A stretch of DNA of 64,000 bases from positions 1,215,001 through 1,279,000 of the forward strand of contig NZ_JAOQNG010000001.1 of assembly GCF_025961225.1 (NCBI RefSeq), given 5' to 3'. Each line of letters starts with the position of its first letter. Positions within the stretch are counted from its first letter, which is position 1. The position numbers were made by a program, and so were the translations under genes. Positions 51,751-61,060 of this stretch are shown one piece after another. The notes under the pieces are model-generated. The model ran no database searches. It was not told where the DNA came from and saw only the letters and a program-made list of their open reading frames with translations. The stretch is from Azospirillum canadense (GTDB taxonomy: Bacteria > Pseudomonadota > Alphaproteobacteria > Azospirillales > Azospirillaceae).

Positions 51751-52584
51751 TCACGCCGACACGGCGATGGTGGGAAGGGGTTTGCCGGCATCCACGCCGA
51801 CGGTCTGCTGCCATGCGGAAATCCAGCCGCGGACCCGCACGACCTCGCCGACGACAATGATCGCCGGGCGTTTGGCCTGAAGCCGGACCACATCCCGCGC
51901 GCAGTGGGCGAGGCTGGTCTCGATCACGGTCTGGGCCTCGGTGCTGGCGCTGGAGACAATGGCGACCGGGGTCATGGCCGGCTTGCCGGCGGCCACCAGC
52001 CGCTCTGCGATCGTCTCCATGGTGCCGAGCGCCATGTAGAAGACCAGCGCGCCGGGCATCCGCGCCAAAATGTCCCAGTCGAGATCCGCCGGCAGTCCGC
52101 CGGCCTTGTCGTGGCCGGTGACGAAGGTGGCGGTGGTGCCGAAGCCGCGGTGGGTCACCGGGATGCCGGCATAGGCCAGCCCGCCGATGCCCGCGGTCAC
52201 GCCCGGCACCACGCGGAACGGCACCTCCGCCGCCGCCAGGGCCAGGCATTCCTCGCCGCCGCGCCCGAAGACGAAGGGGTCGCCGCCCTTCAGCCGCAGC
52301 ACGCGCAGCCCCTGACGCGCCAGATCGACCAGCCGCGCGTTGATCTCCTCCTGCTTCGGCGAGGGGCGGCCGGCGCGCTTGCCGACGTCGACCAGCGCCA
52401 CGCCCGGCTTCGCAAGCTCCAGGACTCCCTCGCCGACCAGCGCGTCATAGACAATGACATCCGCCTCGCCCAGCGCCTTGGCGGCGAGCAGGGTCAGCAG
52501 GCCGGGATCGCCGGGGCCGGCACCGGCCAACCAGACACTGCCCGGATCGAAGGCGGGCAGGCGGGCGAACAGCGCAGCACTCAT
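51751..52584 (-). CDS. cobA: Uroporphyrinogen-III C-methyltransferase
   Basis: Methylates uroporphyrinogen III at C2 and C7 with SAM to make precorrin-2, the first committed step to siroheme. The 277-residue protein has VWLAGAGPGDPGLLTLLAAKAL, YDALVGEGVL, RLKGGDPFVFGRGGEE and the SAM-site PGVTAGIGGLAYAGIPVTHR. The ATG at 52584 overlaps the stop of the upstream dehydrogenase (ATGA). Together the two genes replace the fused CysG of enterobacteria. Confidence 0.95.
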   Translation of the reverse strand: MSAALFARLPAFDPGSVWLAGAGPGDPGLLTLLAAKALGEADVIVYDALVGEGVLELAKPGVALVDVGKRAGRPSPKQEEINARLVDLARQGLRVLRLKGGDPFVFGRGGEECLALAAAEVPFRVVPGVTAGIGGLAYAGIPVTHRGFGTTATFVTGHDKAGGLPADLDWDILARMPGALVFYMALGTMETIAERLVAAGKPAMTPVAIVSSASTEAQTVIETSLAHCARDVVRLQAKRPAIIVVGEVVRVRGWISAWQQTVGVDAGKPLPTIAVSA

Positions 52585-53138
52585 GGCAGCCATCCCTTGC
52601 CGGCGATGAAGTCGCGGCTGGCGCGCAGAACGTCGGGTCCCTTGGCGCCTTCCGCCCGCAGCCGGTCGCGCAGGGCCGCGATCTCCGCCAGACGCTCCGC
52701 CCAACTGGCCGGGAACAGGGCCTCCAGCCGCTCGCGCACCATCTGCGCCAGCGCCGGGCTCTTGCCTCCGGTCGAGACGGTCATCAGCAGGTCGCCGCGA
52801 CGAACCACAGACGGCGCGTGGAAATCACACAAGGGAATCACATCCTCCACATTCACCAGAATTCCGCGTTCCCGCGCACGGCGTGCGAGATCCTCGGCCA
52901 CCGCGTCCTCCACCCCCACGACGAAGAGCAGTTGAACGGCCGTCAACTCCTCGGGAGAGGGGAGGGACCGTACCAGACGATCGCCGGCCAACGTTGCGAT
53001 TTCCGCATCCGGATCCGGTGAAAAGACCGCGGGCGACGCGCCGCCGTCCAGCAACTGCGCCAAGCGGCGCTTTGCCAACGGGCCCTGGCCGACCAGAGCG
53101 ATGCGCACACGCGCCGGGTCCAGCGCGATGGGGATCAC
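52581..53138 (-). CDS. Precorrin-2 dehydrogenase/sirohydrochlorin ferrochelatase
   Basis: A 185-residue protein equal to the N-terminal half of CysG (Met8-like), which oxidises precorrin-2 with NAD and may insert iron to give siroheme. It has the Rossmann start VRIALVGQGPLAKRRLAQLL, VNVEDVIPLCDFHAPSVVRRGDLLMTVSTGGKSPALA and a C-terminal helical region. It is the first gene of the leftward sulfite-reduction operon, with a promoter region shared with cysH. Confidence 0.93.
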   Translation of the reverse strand: MIPIALDPARVRIALVGQGPLAKRRLAQLLDGGASPAVFSPDPDAEIATLAGDRLVRSLPSPEELTAVQLLFVVGVEDAVAEDLARRARERGILVNVEDVIPLCDFHAPSVVRRGDLLMTVSTGGKSPALAQMVRERLEALFPASWAERLAEIAALRDRLRAEGAKGPDVLRASRDFIAGKGWLP

Positions 53139-53245
53139 CGGCGCCCCCGGGAAATTACACGGATTTCGGCGTGAATAGAACTCATGCCGGTATTTAAGCG
53201 CGAGGGCCTGTTCCTTTCAACAGATTTCACAAACTCGCATAAACC

Positions 53246-53269
53246 TATAATACATATAGACAATGTATT
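53246..53269. promoter_or_regulatory. Divergent cys control region with LysR-type palindrome
   Basis: An AT-rich patch in an otherwise GC-rich intergenic region (53139-53346). It contains TATAAT (53246-53251) and the inverted repeat AATACAT / ATGTATT (53249-53255 and 53263-53269), a T-N11-A arrangement typical of LysR regulators. A CysB-like activator controlling both operons is a reasonable guess. Confidence 0.5.
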
Positions 53270-53346
53270 TGCGTTGCAACACCGTAGAACCGGTGTTAAT
53301 GTGCAAATCAGAATAAATACTCTATAGAAAAAGTAGGCAAACGGCG

Positions 53347-54093
53347 ATGCTCGATGGATCGGTTCAGGCCGCAGCCTCCGCGGAAAGCGCGGCGCGCGTG
53401 GCGGAGTTGACGGAGCGTTATGGTCGGCTGGATGGGGCGGTGCTGCTGAACGCGCTCGTCCGCGACGAATTTCCCGGCCGCATCGCTGTGGTTTCCTCTT
53501 TCGGGACGGAGTCCGCGGTTCTCCTCGCCATGGCGGCGGAGGCCGACCCGTCCTTCCCGGTCTTCTTCATCAACACCGGCAAGCTGTTCGGCGAGACGCT
53601 GCGCTACCGCGACACGCTGGCGAAGGCGCTGGGCCTGACCGACATCCGCACCATCGGCCCGACGCCGGAGGAGGTCGCCGCGGACGACGCCGACGGCCTG
53701 CTCTTCAACCGCTCGCTGGACGCCTGCTGCCACCTGCGCAAGACGGTCCCGCTCGACCGCGCGCTGGCCGGCGTCGACGCCTGGGTGACCGGGCGCAAGC
53801 GCTTCCAGTCCTCCACCCGCGCCGCCCTGGCGCTGTTCGAGGCAGAGGAGGGGACCGGGCGCATCAAGATCAACCCGCTCGCCCATTGGGACCGCGCGCG
53901 GATCGAGGACGAGTTCAACCGGCGCAACCTTCCGCGCCACCCGCTTGAGGCCGACGGCTTCCTGTCGATCGGCTGCTTCACCTGCACCGAGCGTGTCGCT
54001 CCCGGTGCGGATCCGCGGTCCGGCCGCTGGGCCGGCTCCGCCAAAACCGAATGCGGCATTCACACCTTCTCCAAGACCGGAACCGCACAATGA
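53347..54093 (+). CDS. cysH: Phosphoadenylyl/adenylyl-sulfate reductase
   Basis: Reduces APS (or PAPS) to sulfite with thioredoxin. The 248-residue protein has the nucleotide loop VVSSFGTESAVLL and NTGKLFGETL, and the catalytic Cys in KTECGIHTF near the C-terminus. Extra paired cysteines (DACCHLRK and GCFTCTER) form the [4Fe-4S] site of the APS-specific class, so APS is the likely substrate. The stop overlaps the cysD start (ATGA). Confidence 0.94.
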   Translation: MLDGSVQAAASAESAARVAELTERYGRLDGAVLLNALVRDEFPGRIAVVSSFGTESAVLLAMAAEADPSFPVFFINTGKLFGETLRYRDTLAKALGLTDIRTIGPTPEEVAADDADGLLFNRSLDACCHLRKTVPLDRALAGVDAWVTGRKRFQSSTRAALALFEAEEGTGRIKINPLAHWDRARIEDEFNRRNLPRHPLEADGFLSIGCFTCTERVAPGADPRSGRWAGSAKTECGIHTFSKTGTAQ

Positions 54094-54887
54094 CCGCCGA
54101 TCTCGACTATCTTGAGAGCCAGAGCATCTACATCCTTCGCGAGGCCTACAACCGCATCGACAAGCTCGCCTTGCTGTGGTCGATCGGCAAGGACAGCAAC
54201 GCTCTGCTCTGGCTCTGCCGAAAGGCGTTCTTCGGCCGCGTGCCGTTCCCGGTCGTGCAGCTCGACACCGGCATGGAGTTGCCGGAGGTCTACCAGTTCC
54301 GCGACCGCGTCGCCAAGGAGTGGGACCTCGACCTCGTGGTCGAGCAGTGCCCGCCCGAGGAGGAGATGGACCAGACCCTGCCGCCGCTGACCCGCGCCGC
54401 CGCGCGCAAGACGGAAGGCCTGAAGAACCTGCTGCACAACGGCAAGTACCAGGGCGTCATGGTCGGCATCCGCCGCGACGAGCAGGCGACCCGCGCCAAG
54501 GAGCGCGTCTTCTCTCCGCGCTCGCTGGAAGGCGACTGGGACGTGAAGGACCAGCCGGCGGAGTTCTGGGACCACTACAAGACCCGCTTCGAGGAAGGCA
54601 CCCACGTCCGCATCCACCCGCTGCTGCATTGGACGGAGCTGGACATCTGGCGCTATTCCAAGCGCGAGGAAATCCCCATCGTCCCGCTGTACTTCGCCAA
54701 GGACGGCAAGCGCTATCGCTCGCTGGGCGAGAAGAACATCACCTTCCCGGTGGACAGCACCGCCGGCACCATCGACGAGATCATCGCCGAGCTGGTCGTG
54801 ACCAAGATTCCCGAGCGCGCCGGCCGCGCCATGGACAACGAGTCCGAGGACAGCTTCGAACGTCTGCGCAGCGCGGGGTACATGTAA
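54090..54887 (+). CDS. cysD: Sulfate adenylyltransferase subunit 2
   Basis: Catalytic subunit that adenylates sulfate with ATP to give APS, driven by GTP hydrolysis in CysN. The 265-residue PP-loop enzyme has [15 protein letters not shown], the P-type loop [27 protein letters not shown] and [17 protein letters not shown]. It is coupled to cysH by a 4-base overlap and to cysNC by one base. Confidence 0.96.
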   Translation: MTADLDYLESQSIYILREAYNRIDKLALLWSIGKDSNALLWLCRKAFFGRVPFPVVQLDTGMELPEVYQFRDRVAKEWDLDLVVEQCPPEEEMDQTLPPLTRAAARKTEGLKNLLHNGKYQGVMVGIRRDEQATRAKERVFSPRSLEGDWDVKDQPAEFWDHYKTRFEEGTHVRIHPLLHWTELDIWRYSKREEIPIVPLYFAKDGKRYRSLGEKNITFPVDSTAGTIDEIIAELVVTKIPERAGRAMDNESEDSFERLRSAGYM

Positions 54888-54888
54888 G

Positions 54889-56763
54889 ATGGAAATCCGG
54901 AACGAATTGAACGGCCAGCTGCGCATCGTCATCGTCGGCCATGTCGACCACGGCAAGTCCACCCTGATCGGCCGCCTGCTGAACGACACCGGCAGCCTGC
55001 CGGACGGCAAGGTGGAGCAGGTCCACGAGATGAGCCGCAAGCGCGGCATGCCCTTCGAATGGGCCTTCGTGATGGACGCCCTCCAGGCGGAGCGCGACCA
55101 GGGCATCACCATCGACACCACGCAGATCCACTTCAAGACGGCGCAGCGCCCCTACGTTATCATCGACGCCCCGGGCCACACCGAGTTCCTGAAGAACATG
55201 GTGACCGGCGCCTCCCAGGCCGACGCCGCCCTGCTGGTGATCGACGCCGCCGAGGGTGCGCTGGAGCAGTCGCGCCGCCACGCCTTCCTGCTGCACCTGC
55301 TGGGCGTGCGGCAGGTCGCGGTGGTCGTCAACAAGATGGACCGGGTCGAGTTCGACCAGTACCGGTTCGAGGCCGTCTCCCGCGAGATCCGCGAGTATCT
55401 GGCGGAGCTGGACGTGTTCCCGAAGGCGGTGATCCCGATCGCGGCGCGCCATGGCGACAACATCGTCACCCGCTCCGACAAGGCGCCCTGGTACGACGGC
55501 CCGACGGTGATCGACGCGCTGGACGCCTTCCGCCCGCAGCAGACGCCGACCGACCAGCCGCTGCGCTTCCCGTTGCAGGACGTCTACAAGCCGGACGACC
55601 GCCGCATCCTGGCCGGCCGCATCGAAAGCGGTCGCCTGCGTGTCGGCGACACGCTGCGCTTCTCTCCCACCGGCGCCACCGCCACGGTGGTCAGCATTGA
55701 GGGCTGGAACCACAGCCAGCCGATCATCGCCGCCCAGGCCGGGCAGAGCATCGGCGTCACGCTCGACAAGCGCATCTTCGCGGAGCGCGGCCACATCGCG
55801 CACCTTGAGCAGGGCGCGCCGCACGTCACCCACCGTCTCGGCGTCCGGCTGTTCTGGCTGACGTCGGAGCCGCTGACCGTCGGCAAGACCTACACGCTGA
55901 AGATCACCACCGCCGAGCACCGCGTGACGGTGGAGAGCATCAGCGCGGTGATCGACATCGAGGATCTGTCGAGCACCCCGGCCAAGGCCGTCCACCGCAA
56001 CGAGGTGGCTGAGGTCGTCCTGCGCTCCCGCTCCCCCATCGCCGTCGACCTGGCGTCGGAGCTTCCGCGCACCGGCCGCGGCGTGATCATCGACGGCCAC
56101 GACGTGGTCGGCGGCTGCATCGCGGTGGAGGTCGACGAAGGGCCCGCCGCCTCGACCAACACCACCGAGGTCTCGCACGCCGTAACGACGGAGGAGCGCT
56201 TCTCGGCCAACGGCCACAAGGGCGGCGTCCTCTGGCTGACCGGCCTGTCGGGGGCCGGCAAGTCCACGCTGGCCATGGCGCTGGAACGCGCGCTGTTCGA
56301 CCGCGGCTGGCAGGTCTTCGTGCTGGACGGCGACAACGTCCGCAACGGCCTGAACGCCGGCCTCGGCTTCTCAGCCAGCGATCGGGCGGAGAACATCCGC
56401 CGCGTGGCGGAGACCGCGAAGCTGTTTGCCGACGCCGGCGTGCTGGTCATCGCCTCGCTGATCTCGCCCTTGCAGGCCGACCGCGCCCGCGCCCGCGCCA
56501 TCGGCGGCGAGCGTTTCCACGAGGTCTACGTCTCCGCCGACCTCGCGACCTGCGAGACCCGCGACCCCAAGGGCCTCTACAAAAAGGCCCGCGCTGGCGA
56601 GATCGCCGAGTTCACCGGCATCTCCGCCCCCTACGAGGCCCCGGAGTCGCCCGAACTGACCATCGACACTGGCACGCTGGCCCCGACCGAAGCCCTGGGC
56701 GAACTGCTGGACTACGTCGACACCACGTTCGGCAAGACCAGCCTGAAGCAAGGGCGGTTGTAA
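54889..56763 (+). CDS. cysNC: Bifunctional sulfate adenylyltransferase GTPase/APS kinase
   Basis: A 624-residue fusion as in NodQ/CysNC. The N-terminal EF-Tu-like GTPase (about 1-430) has GHVDHGKST (P-loop, about 17), DAPGHTEF and NKMD. The C-terminal APS kinase domain (about 440-624) has GLSGAGKST and [12 protein letters not shown], and makes PAPS. The two parts are joined near [19 protein letters not shown] may feed sulfation as well as assimilation. In Azospirillum, NodPQ-like copies are known, but the context with cysH points to the assimilatory copy. Confidence 0.96.
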   Translation: MEIRNELNGQLRIVIVGHVDHGKSTLIGRLLNDTGSLPDGKVEQVHEMSRKRGMPFEWAFVMDALQAERDQGITIDTTQIHFKTAQRPYVIIDAPGHTEFLKNMVTGASQADAALLVIDAAEGALEQSRRHAFLLHLLGVRQVAVVVNKMDRVEFDQYRFEAVSREIREYLAELDVFPKAVIPIAARHGDNIVTRSDKAPWYDGPTVIDALDAFRPQQTPTDQPLRFPLQDVYKPDDRRILAGRIESGRLRVGDTLRFSPTGATATVVSIEGWNHSQPIIAAQAGQSIGVTLDKRIFAERGHIAHLEQGAPHVTHRLGVRLFWLTSEPLTVGKTYTLKITTAEHRVTVESISAVIDIEDLSSTPAKAVHRNEVAEVVLRSRSPIAVDLASELPRTGRGVIIDGHDVVGGCIAVEVDEGPAASTNTTEVSHAVTTEERFSANGHKGGVLWLTGLSGAGKSTLAMALERALFDRGWQVFVLDGDNVRNGLNAGLGFSASDRAENIRRVAETAKLFADAGVLVIASLISPLQADRARARAIGGERFHEVYVSADLATCETRDPKGLYKKARAGEIAEFTGISAPYEAPESPELTIDTGTLAPTEALGELLDYVDTTFGKTSLKQGRL

Positions 56764-56774
56764 GGACTTGGTCC

Positions 56775-56960
56775 CCTCTCCCCCCTGGGGAGAGGGTTAG
56801 GGTGAGGGGGCGCCCGAAGGGCGGAAACGCAGCCTCATTGCAGTGCGTTGTCCGGCCTTCGACCACCCCTTCATCCTAACCTTCTCCCGCTCTCGGCGGC
56901 CAAAGGCCGCCTGTCGCCGGCAGCGCCCGCTAGCGGGCGCGAGAGGCCGGAGGGGAGAAG
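56775..56960. repeat. Palindromic repeat cluster after cysNC
   Basis: Begins with a CCCTCTCCCC / GGGGAGAGGG hairpin (loop CCT), then TTAGGGTGAGGGGGC and CGCCC-GAA-GGGCG, the same order as one half of the 12.5-kb element. A second part at 56881-56960 has GGCGGCC-AAA-GGCCGCC and the palindrome GCGCCCGCTAGCGGGCGC (56923-56940), flanked by CTTCTCCC and GGGAGAAG. It reaches into the 3' end of the HTH gene. Confidence 0.75.
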
Positions 56961-57214
56961 GAGTTTTGTTCTCCGCGCAAGCACACCCCCGGCCCGTTCT
57001 CCTCGCAGGCCGGGATCAGCTTCAGCCCCGCCTCTTCGAACGTGCGCACGATCTGCTGGGCCGAACCGGGCTGCAGGTCGTGCCGCCCCTTTTCGAAATC
57101 GCGCACGGTGCTGCGCGACAGGCCGGCGCGCTCGGCCAGATCGTCCTGCGTCCAATCCAGGAATCCGCGCGCCGCCCGGCATTGGCCGGGGGTCAGGAGC
57201 TTCGTGTGCGGCAT
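56930..57214 (-). CDS. XRE-family helix-turn-helix protein
   Basis: A 94-residue transcription regulator. The HTH is at about residues 8-60 (LTPGQCRAARGFLDWTQDDLAERAGLSRSTVRDFEKG), followed by a short segment QQIVRTFEEAGLKLIPACE as in many small XRE proteins of alphaproteobacteria. The last dozen residues (SFSPPASRAR) and the TAG stop are encoded by a palindromic repeat element, so the original C-terminus may have been replaced. Target unknown. Confidence 0.82.
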   Translation of the reverse strand: MPHTKLLTPGQCRAARGFLDWTQDDLAERAGLSRSTVRDFEKGRHDLQPGSAQQIVRTFEEAGLKLIPACEENGPGVCLRGEQNSFSPPASRAR

Positions 57215-57320
57215 GGGTGCACGAACAAAATCTCAACCATAATGGTTGAAATGCGAGGGTTGCGGGCCAAAGTCAAGGGCTGCCGCCCATCCCGCCGCCC
57301 TCGCACCTTGCAGGAGACCC

Positions 57321-59105
57321 ATGCACGCCGGTCCCTTGATCGCCATTCTTTGCGCTGGATTCGTCCTCGCCTTCGCCATGGGCGCGCTCGCCCACCGCCT
57401 GCGGGTGTCCCCGCTGATCGGCTATCTGTTGGCCGGCGTGGTGATCGGCCCCTTCACGCCGGGCTTCGTCGCCGACCAGGGGCTTGCCAACGAATTGGCG
57501 GAGATCGGCGTCATCCTGCTGATGTTCGGCGTCGGGCTGCATTTTTCGCTGAAGGATCTGCTGTCGGTGAAGACGGTCGCGGTGCCCGGCGCCGTGGTGC
57601 AGATCGGCATTGCGACGGCGTTGGGCGTCGGGTTGGGCATGGCGCTGGGCTGGACGCTGATGGCCGGCATCATCTTCGGCCTCGCCCTGTCGGTCGCCAG
57701 CACGGTGGTGTTGCTGCGCGCCCTGCAGGAGCGGCGGCTGGTGCAGACGGAGCGGGGGCGGATCGCCGTCGGCTGGCTGATCGTCGAGGATCTGGCGATG
57801 GTCCTGGCGCTGGTCATCATCCCCGGCCTCGCCGGCGCCATGAACGGCGAGAGCGCGGGAACGGGGCCGTTCGGCCTGGGCCTCGGCGGAGTTCTGCTGG
57901 TCACGCTGGGCAAGGTCGCGGCCTTCGTCGCGGTGATGCTGATCGTCGGGCGGCGGGTGATTCCCTGGATCCTGCACTGGGTCGCTCACACCGGCTCGCG
58001 CGAGCTGTTCCGCCTGTCGGTGCTGGCCATCGCGCTGGGCGTCGCCTTCGGGGCGGCCGCGCTGTTCGGCGTGTCCTTCGCGCTGGGCGCCTTCTTCGCC
58101 GGCATGATCCTGAACGAGTCGCCGCTGAGCCAGCGCGCGGCGGAGGAGACGTTGCCGCTGCGTGACGCCTTCGCGGTGCTGTTCTTCGTCTCCGTCGGCA
58201 TGCTGTTCAACCCGTCCATCATCGTCAACGCCCCGTGGGAGCTGGCCGCGACCCTGGCGATCATCCTGGTCGGCAAGTCCGCCGCCGCCTTTGGTCTGGT
58301 GCGCGCCTTCGGCCGGTCGAACGCGACCGCGCTGACCATCTCCGCCAGCCTCGCGCAGATCGGCGAGTTCTCCTTCATCCTGGCCGGCCTCGGCGTCGGC
58401 ATGGGCCTCCTTCCGGAGGTCGCGCGCGACCTGATCCTGGCCGGCGCCATCATCTCCATCTTCGTGAACCCGCTGCTGTTCGCCCTGATCGCCCGCTTCG
58501 CCCCGCTGGAGGAGCCCAAACCCCGGCCGGCCGCATCCCCGGCCCCGGCGGAAGAGCCCGCCGCGCCCGCGGTGGAGCCCGACAGCGCGCTGGTCGCCAA
58601 GCCCGCGCCGGAACCGGTTCCGGAGCCGGCCCTGCCCGAGTACGATTTGCCGCAGGTCACCCTGTCCGGCCACACGATCCTGATCGGCTACGGCCGAGTG
58701 GGCGCCTATGTCGGCGCCGGGCTGAAGGAGGCCGGTCTGCCCTTCGTGGTGGTCGAGGACCGGCCGGAGCCGGCGGAGGCCGCCCGCGCCGATGGGGCGG
58801 AGGTGGTGTTCGGCAACGCCGCCGACCCGGCGGTGCTGACCGCGACCAACGTCGCGGAGGCCCGGCGCCTTGTCGTCGCCATCCCGGAGGCCTTCGAGGC
58901 CGGGACGGTTGTGGAGCAGGCGCGCGCCGCGAACGCCGGCCTGGACATCCTGGCCCGCGCCCATTCCGACACCGAGGTCGAGCATCTGGAGAAGTGCGGC
59001 GCCACCCACAGCATCATGGGCGAGCGGGAGATCGCCCGCTGCATGCTGACCCTCGTGCTGGACAAGACCGATCCCGGGTCGGAATCGCGCGCCTCGGCGG
59101 CTTAA
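57321..59105 (+). CDS. Kef-type potassium/proton antiporter with RCK domain
   Basis: A 594-residue monovalent cation:proton antiporter-2 family member, YbaL-like. About 12 membrane segments lie in the first 400 residues (RLRVSPLIGYLLAGVVIGPFTPG; LSVASTVVLLRALQERR; SLAQIGEFSFILAGLGVG). A Pro/Ala/Glu-rich linker (about 415-460) leads to a C-terminal Rossmann TrkA-N domain (HTILIGYGRVGAYVGAGLKEAG). It probably mediates K+ efflux under electrophile or osmotic stress. GCAGGAG lies upstream of the ATG at 57321. Confidence 0.9.
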   Translation: MHAGPLIAILCAGFVLAFAMGALAHRLRVSPLIGYLLAGVVIGPFTPGFVADQGLANELAEIGVILLMFGVGLHFSLKDLLSVKTVAVPGAVVQIGIATALGVGLGMALGWTLMAGIIFGLALSVASTVVLLRALQERRLVQTERGRIAVGWLIVEDLAMVLALVIIPGLAGAMNGESAGTGPFGLGLGGVLLVTLGKVAAFVAVMLIVGRRVIPWILHWVAHTGSRELFRLSVLAIALGVAFGAAALFGVSFALGAFFAGMILNESPLSQRAAEETLPLRDAFAVLFFVSVGMLFNPSIIVNAPWELAATLAIILVGKSAAAFGLVRAFGRSNATALTISASLAQIGEFSFILAGLGVGMGLLPEVARDLILAGAIISIFVNPLLFALIARFAPLEEPKPRPAASPAPAEEPAAPAVEPDSALVAKPAPEPVPEPALPEYDLPQVTLSGHTILIGYGRVGAYVGAGLKEAGLPFVVVEDRPEPAEAARADGAEVVFGNAADPAVLTATNVAEARRLVVAIPEAFEAGTVVEQARAANAGLDILARAHSDTEVEHLEKCGATHSIMGEREIARCMLTLVLDKTDPGSESRASAA

Positions 59106-59233
59106 TAACGCATTGGAAATGTGAAACTCGCTATTACCGCTACACCAAATGCGCAATTCACTCTTCCTCTGGGTGAAAAGCGTGCTAAATAGGGCGGCTA
59201 TTGCCTAGAGCCTATCGCCCAAAGGATGCCGCC

Positions 59234-60277
59234 ATGACCGCCCTGACCCGTCGCTCCGCCCTGATGGCGCTGGCCGCCACGACCCTGGCCGCCACGTCCC
59301 TCGTTGCGCTGGCGCCCGGCTCCGCCCGCGCCGCCGATACGGTGAAGCTGGAGGTCGGCTACATCCCCATCCTCGCCGCCGCCCCGCTGTTCATCCTGGA
59401 CGGGGAGGGCTGGGCGCGCGAGGCGGGCATCGACCTGAAGCTGACCAAGTTCGAATCGGGCCCGCACGCCATCCAGGCCATGGCCGCCGGCAAGATCGAC
59501 GCCATGTACGCCGGCGTGGCCCCGGTCCTGGTCGCCCGCGCCAAGGGCGCCGACATCTCCGTCATCGCCAACTCGGCGGTGGAGGAGATGGTGGTGGCCG
59601 GCCGCGGCCAGTTCGCCAAGGCGCTGGGCGGCAAGGCGACGCCGGAGTCCTTCGCCAAGTTCGTCGCCGACAACGGCCGCAAGGTGAAGATCGGCACGCA
59701 GCCGCCGGGCTCGGTGCCCGACACGGTGCTGCGCCACTGGCTGTTCAAGGTCGTGAAGGTCGACCCGGCCACCGTGGACATCATCTCCATGGGCATCGAC
59801 AAGACGCAGCAGGCGCTGCTGGCCGGCGCGCTCGATGCCGCGACCATCCGTGAGCCGACGGTCACCGTCACCAAGCAGATGGACCCGAACGTCTCCCTGC
59901 TGGCGACCGGCGCTGAGATGTTCCCGAACCAGCCCGGCACGGTCATCGCCGTCCGCGGCGAGGTGATCAAGCAGCATGGCGACGCGCTGACCAAGCTCCT
60001 GAAGGCGCATGTCCGTGCCGTGGACCTGATCGCCAAGGATCCGGCCCGCGCCGCCAAGGTTGCCAACGAGTATCTCGGCAAGGGCCTGATGGAGCCTGCG
60101 ACGCTGGAGGCCGCCTTCCGCTCGCCCGGTTCCAAGTTCGTGGCCGACCCGCACGGCGTCGTCCCGGCGGTCGAGAACATGATGGCCTACACCAAGGAGA
60201 TCGGCTCGGCCGAGGGCATCGTCCCGGTGGCGGAGGCCTTCGACTTCCGCTTCTACGACGCCGCCGTGGCGAAGTAA
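59234..60277 (+). CDS. ABC importer substrate-binding protein (SsuA/TauA/NrtA-like)
   Basis: A 347-residue periplasmic binding protein of the sulfonate/nitrate/taurine group. The signal peptide follows TRRSALMALAATTLAATSL and ends near ARAADT. The mature protein starts VKLEVGYIPILAAAPLFILDGEGWA, with FESGPHAIQAMAAGKIDAMYAGVAP and KIGTQPPGSVPDTVLRHWL. AAAGGATG precedes the ATG. Permease and ATPase follow. Proximity to the sulfur genes makes an alkanesulfonate plausible, but nitrate, pyrimidine or others cannot be excluded. Confidence 0.88.
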   Translation: MTALTRRSALMALAATTLAATSLVALAPGSARAADTVKLEVGYIPILAAAPLFILDGEGWAREAGIDLKLTKFESGPHAIQAMAAGKIDAMYAGVAPVLVARAKGADISVIANSAVEEMVVAGRGQFAKALGGKATPESFAKFVADNGRKVKIGTQPPGSVPDTVLRHWLFKVVKVDPATVDIISMGIDKTQQALLAGALDAATIREPTVTVTKQMDPNVSLLATGAEMFPNQPGTVIAVRGEVIKQHGDALTKLLKAHVRAVDLIAKDPARAAKVANEYLGKGLMEPATLEAAFRSPGSKFVADPHGVVPAVENMMAYTKEIGSAEGIVPVAEAFDFRFYDAAVAK

Positions 60278-60295
60278 GGCGCGCGGCCACCTCCG

Positions 60296-61060
60296 ATGCG
60301 CCAGCCGCTGAAGCTCCACACCTCCGTCGCCCTGTCGGCGCTCGGCGTCGCCGTCTTTCTGCTCGCCTGGGAAGCGTTGGCGCGCAGCGGCGTCGTGCCG
60401 TCCGGCCTTCTGCCGTCGCCCAGCGCCGTGCCCGCCGCCTTCGTGGCGGAGGTGCGCGCCGGCACTTGGCAGGCCATGGTGCTCGCCAGCCTGTCCCATT
60501 ACCTAAGCGGGCTGTTCCTCGGCACCGTCCTCGGCATCGCATTCGGCACGGCGGCGGCGATGTGGGGCGTGTGGGACGCCGCCCAGGCTTGGGTGGTGCG
60601 CATGCTGCGCCCCATCCCGTCCATCGCCTGGATCCCTTTCGCCATCATCTGGTTCGGGGTCAGCGAGTCGGCGGCGACCTTCCTGATCGCCCTGACGGTC
60701 TTCTGGATCAACTACTACGCCAGCTACGCCGCCGTGCGCGGCGTCGACAAGGACCTGATCGAGCTGGGCTACGCCTTCGGCCAGGGCGGGCTGATCCCGC
60801 GCCTGTTCAAGATCGTGCTGCCCGGCGCGCTGCCCGGCATCCTGTCCGGCGTGCGCGCCGGGCTGGGGCAGGGCTGGATGACGGTGGTCGCGGCGGAGTT
60901 GTTCGGCATCGCCGGCCTCGGCTCCCGCATGTCCGACGCCTCCGGCCTGCTCGCCACCAACATCGTGGTGCTCTACATGGTGACCATCGCGGCGCTCTAC
61001 GGCGTGTGCGATTTCCTGTTCATGCAGGTCCAGCAGCGGGTGCTCGCATGGCAGAAATGA
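60296..61060 (+). CDS. ABC importer permease (SsuC/TauC-like)
   Basis: A 254-residue inner-membrane permease with six hydrophobic segments. The EAA loop lies in DLIELGYAFGQGGLIPRLFKIVLPGALPGILSGVRAGLGQGWM, typical of the SsuC/TauC/NrtB family. It starts 18 bp after the binding-protein gene and overlaps the ATPase gene by 13 bases. Confidence 0.92.
   Translation: MRQPLKLHTSVALSALGVAVFLLAWEALARSGVVPSGLLPSPSAVPAAFVAEVRAGTWQAMVLASLSHYLSGLFLGTVLGIAFGTAAAMWGVWDAAQAWVVRMLRPIPSIAWIPFAIIWFGVSESAATFLIALTVFWINYYASYAAVRGVDKDLIELGYAFGQGGLIPRLFKIVLPGALPGILSGVRAGLGQGWMTVVAAELFGIAGLGSRMSDASGLLATNIVVLYMVTIAALYGVCDFLFMQVQQRVLAWQK

Noticed and set aside
53347..56763. nodPQ genes for Nod-factor sulfation.
   Set aside because: cysH precedes them in the same operon and the sulfite-reduction genes diverge from it, so an assimilatory role explains the cluster.
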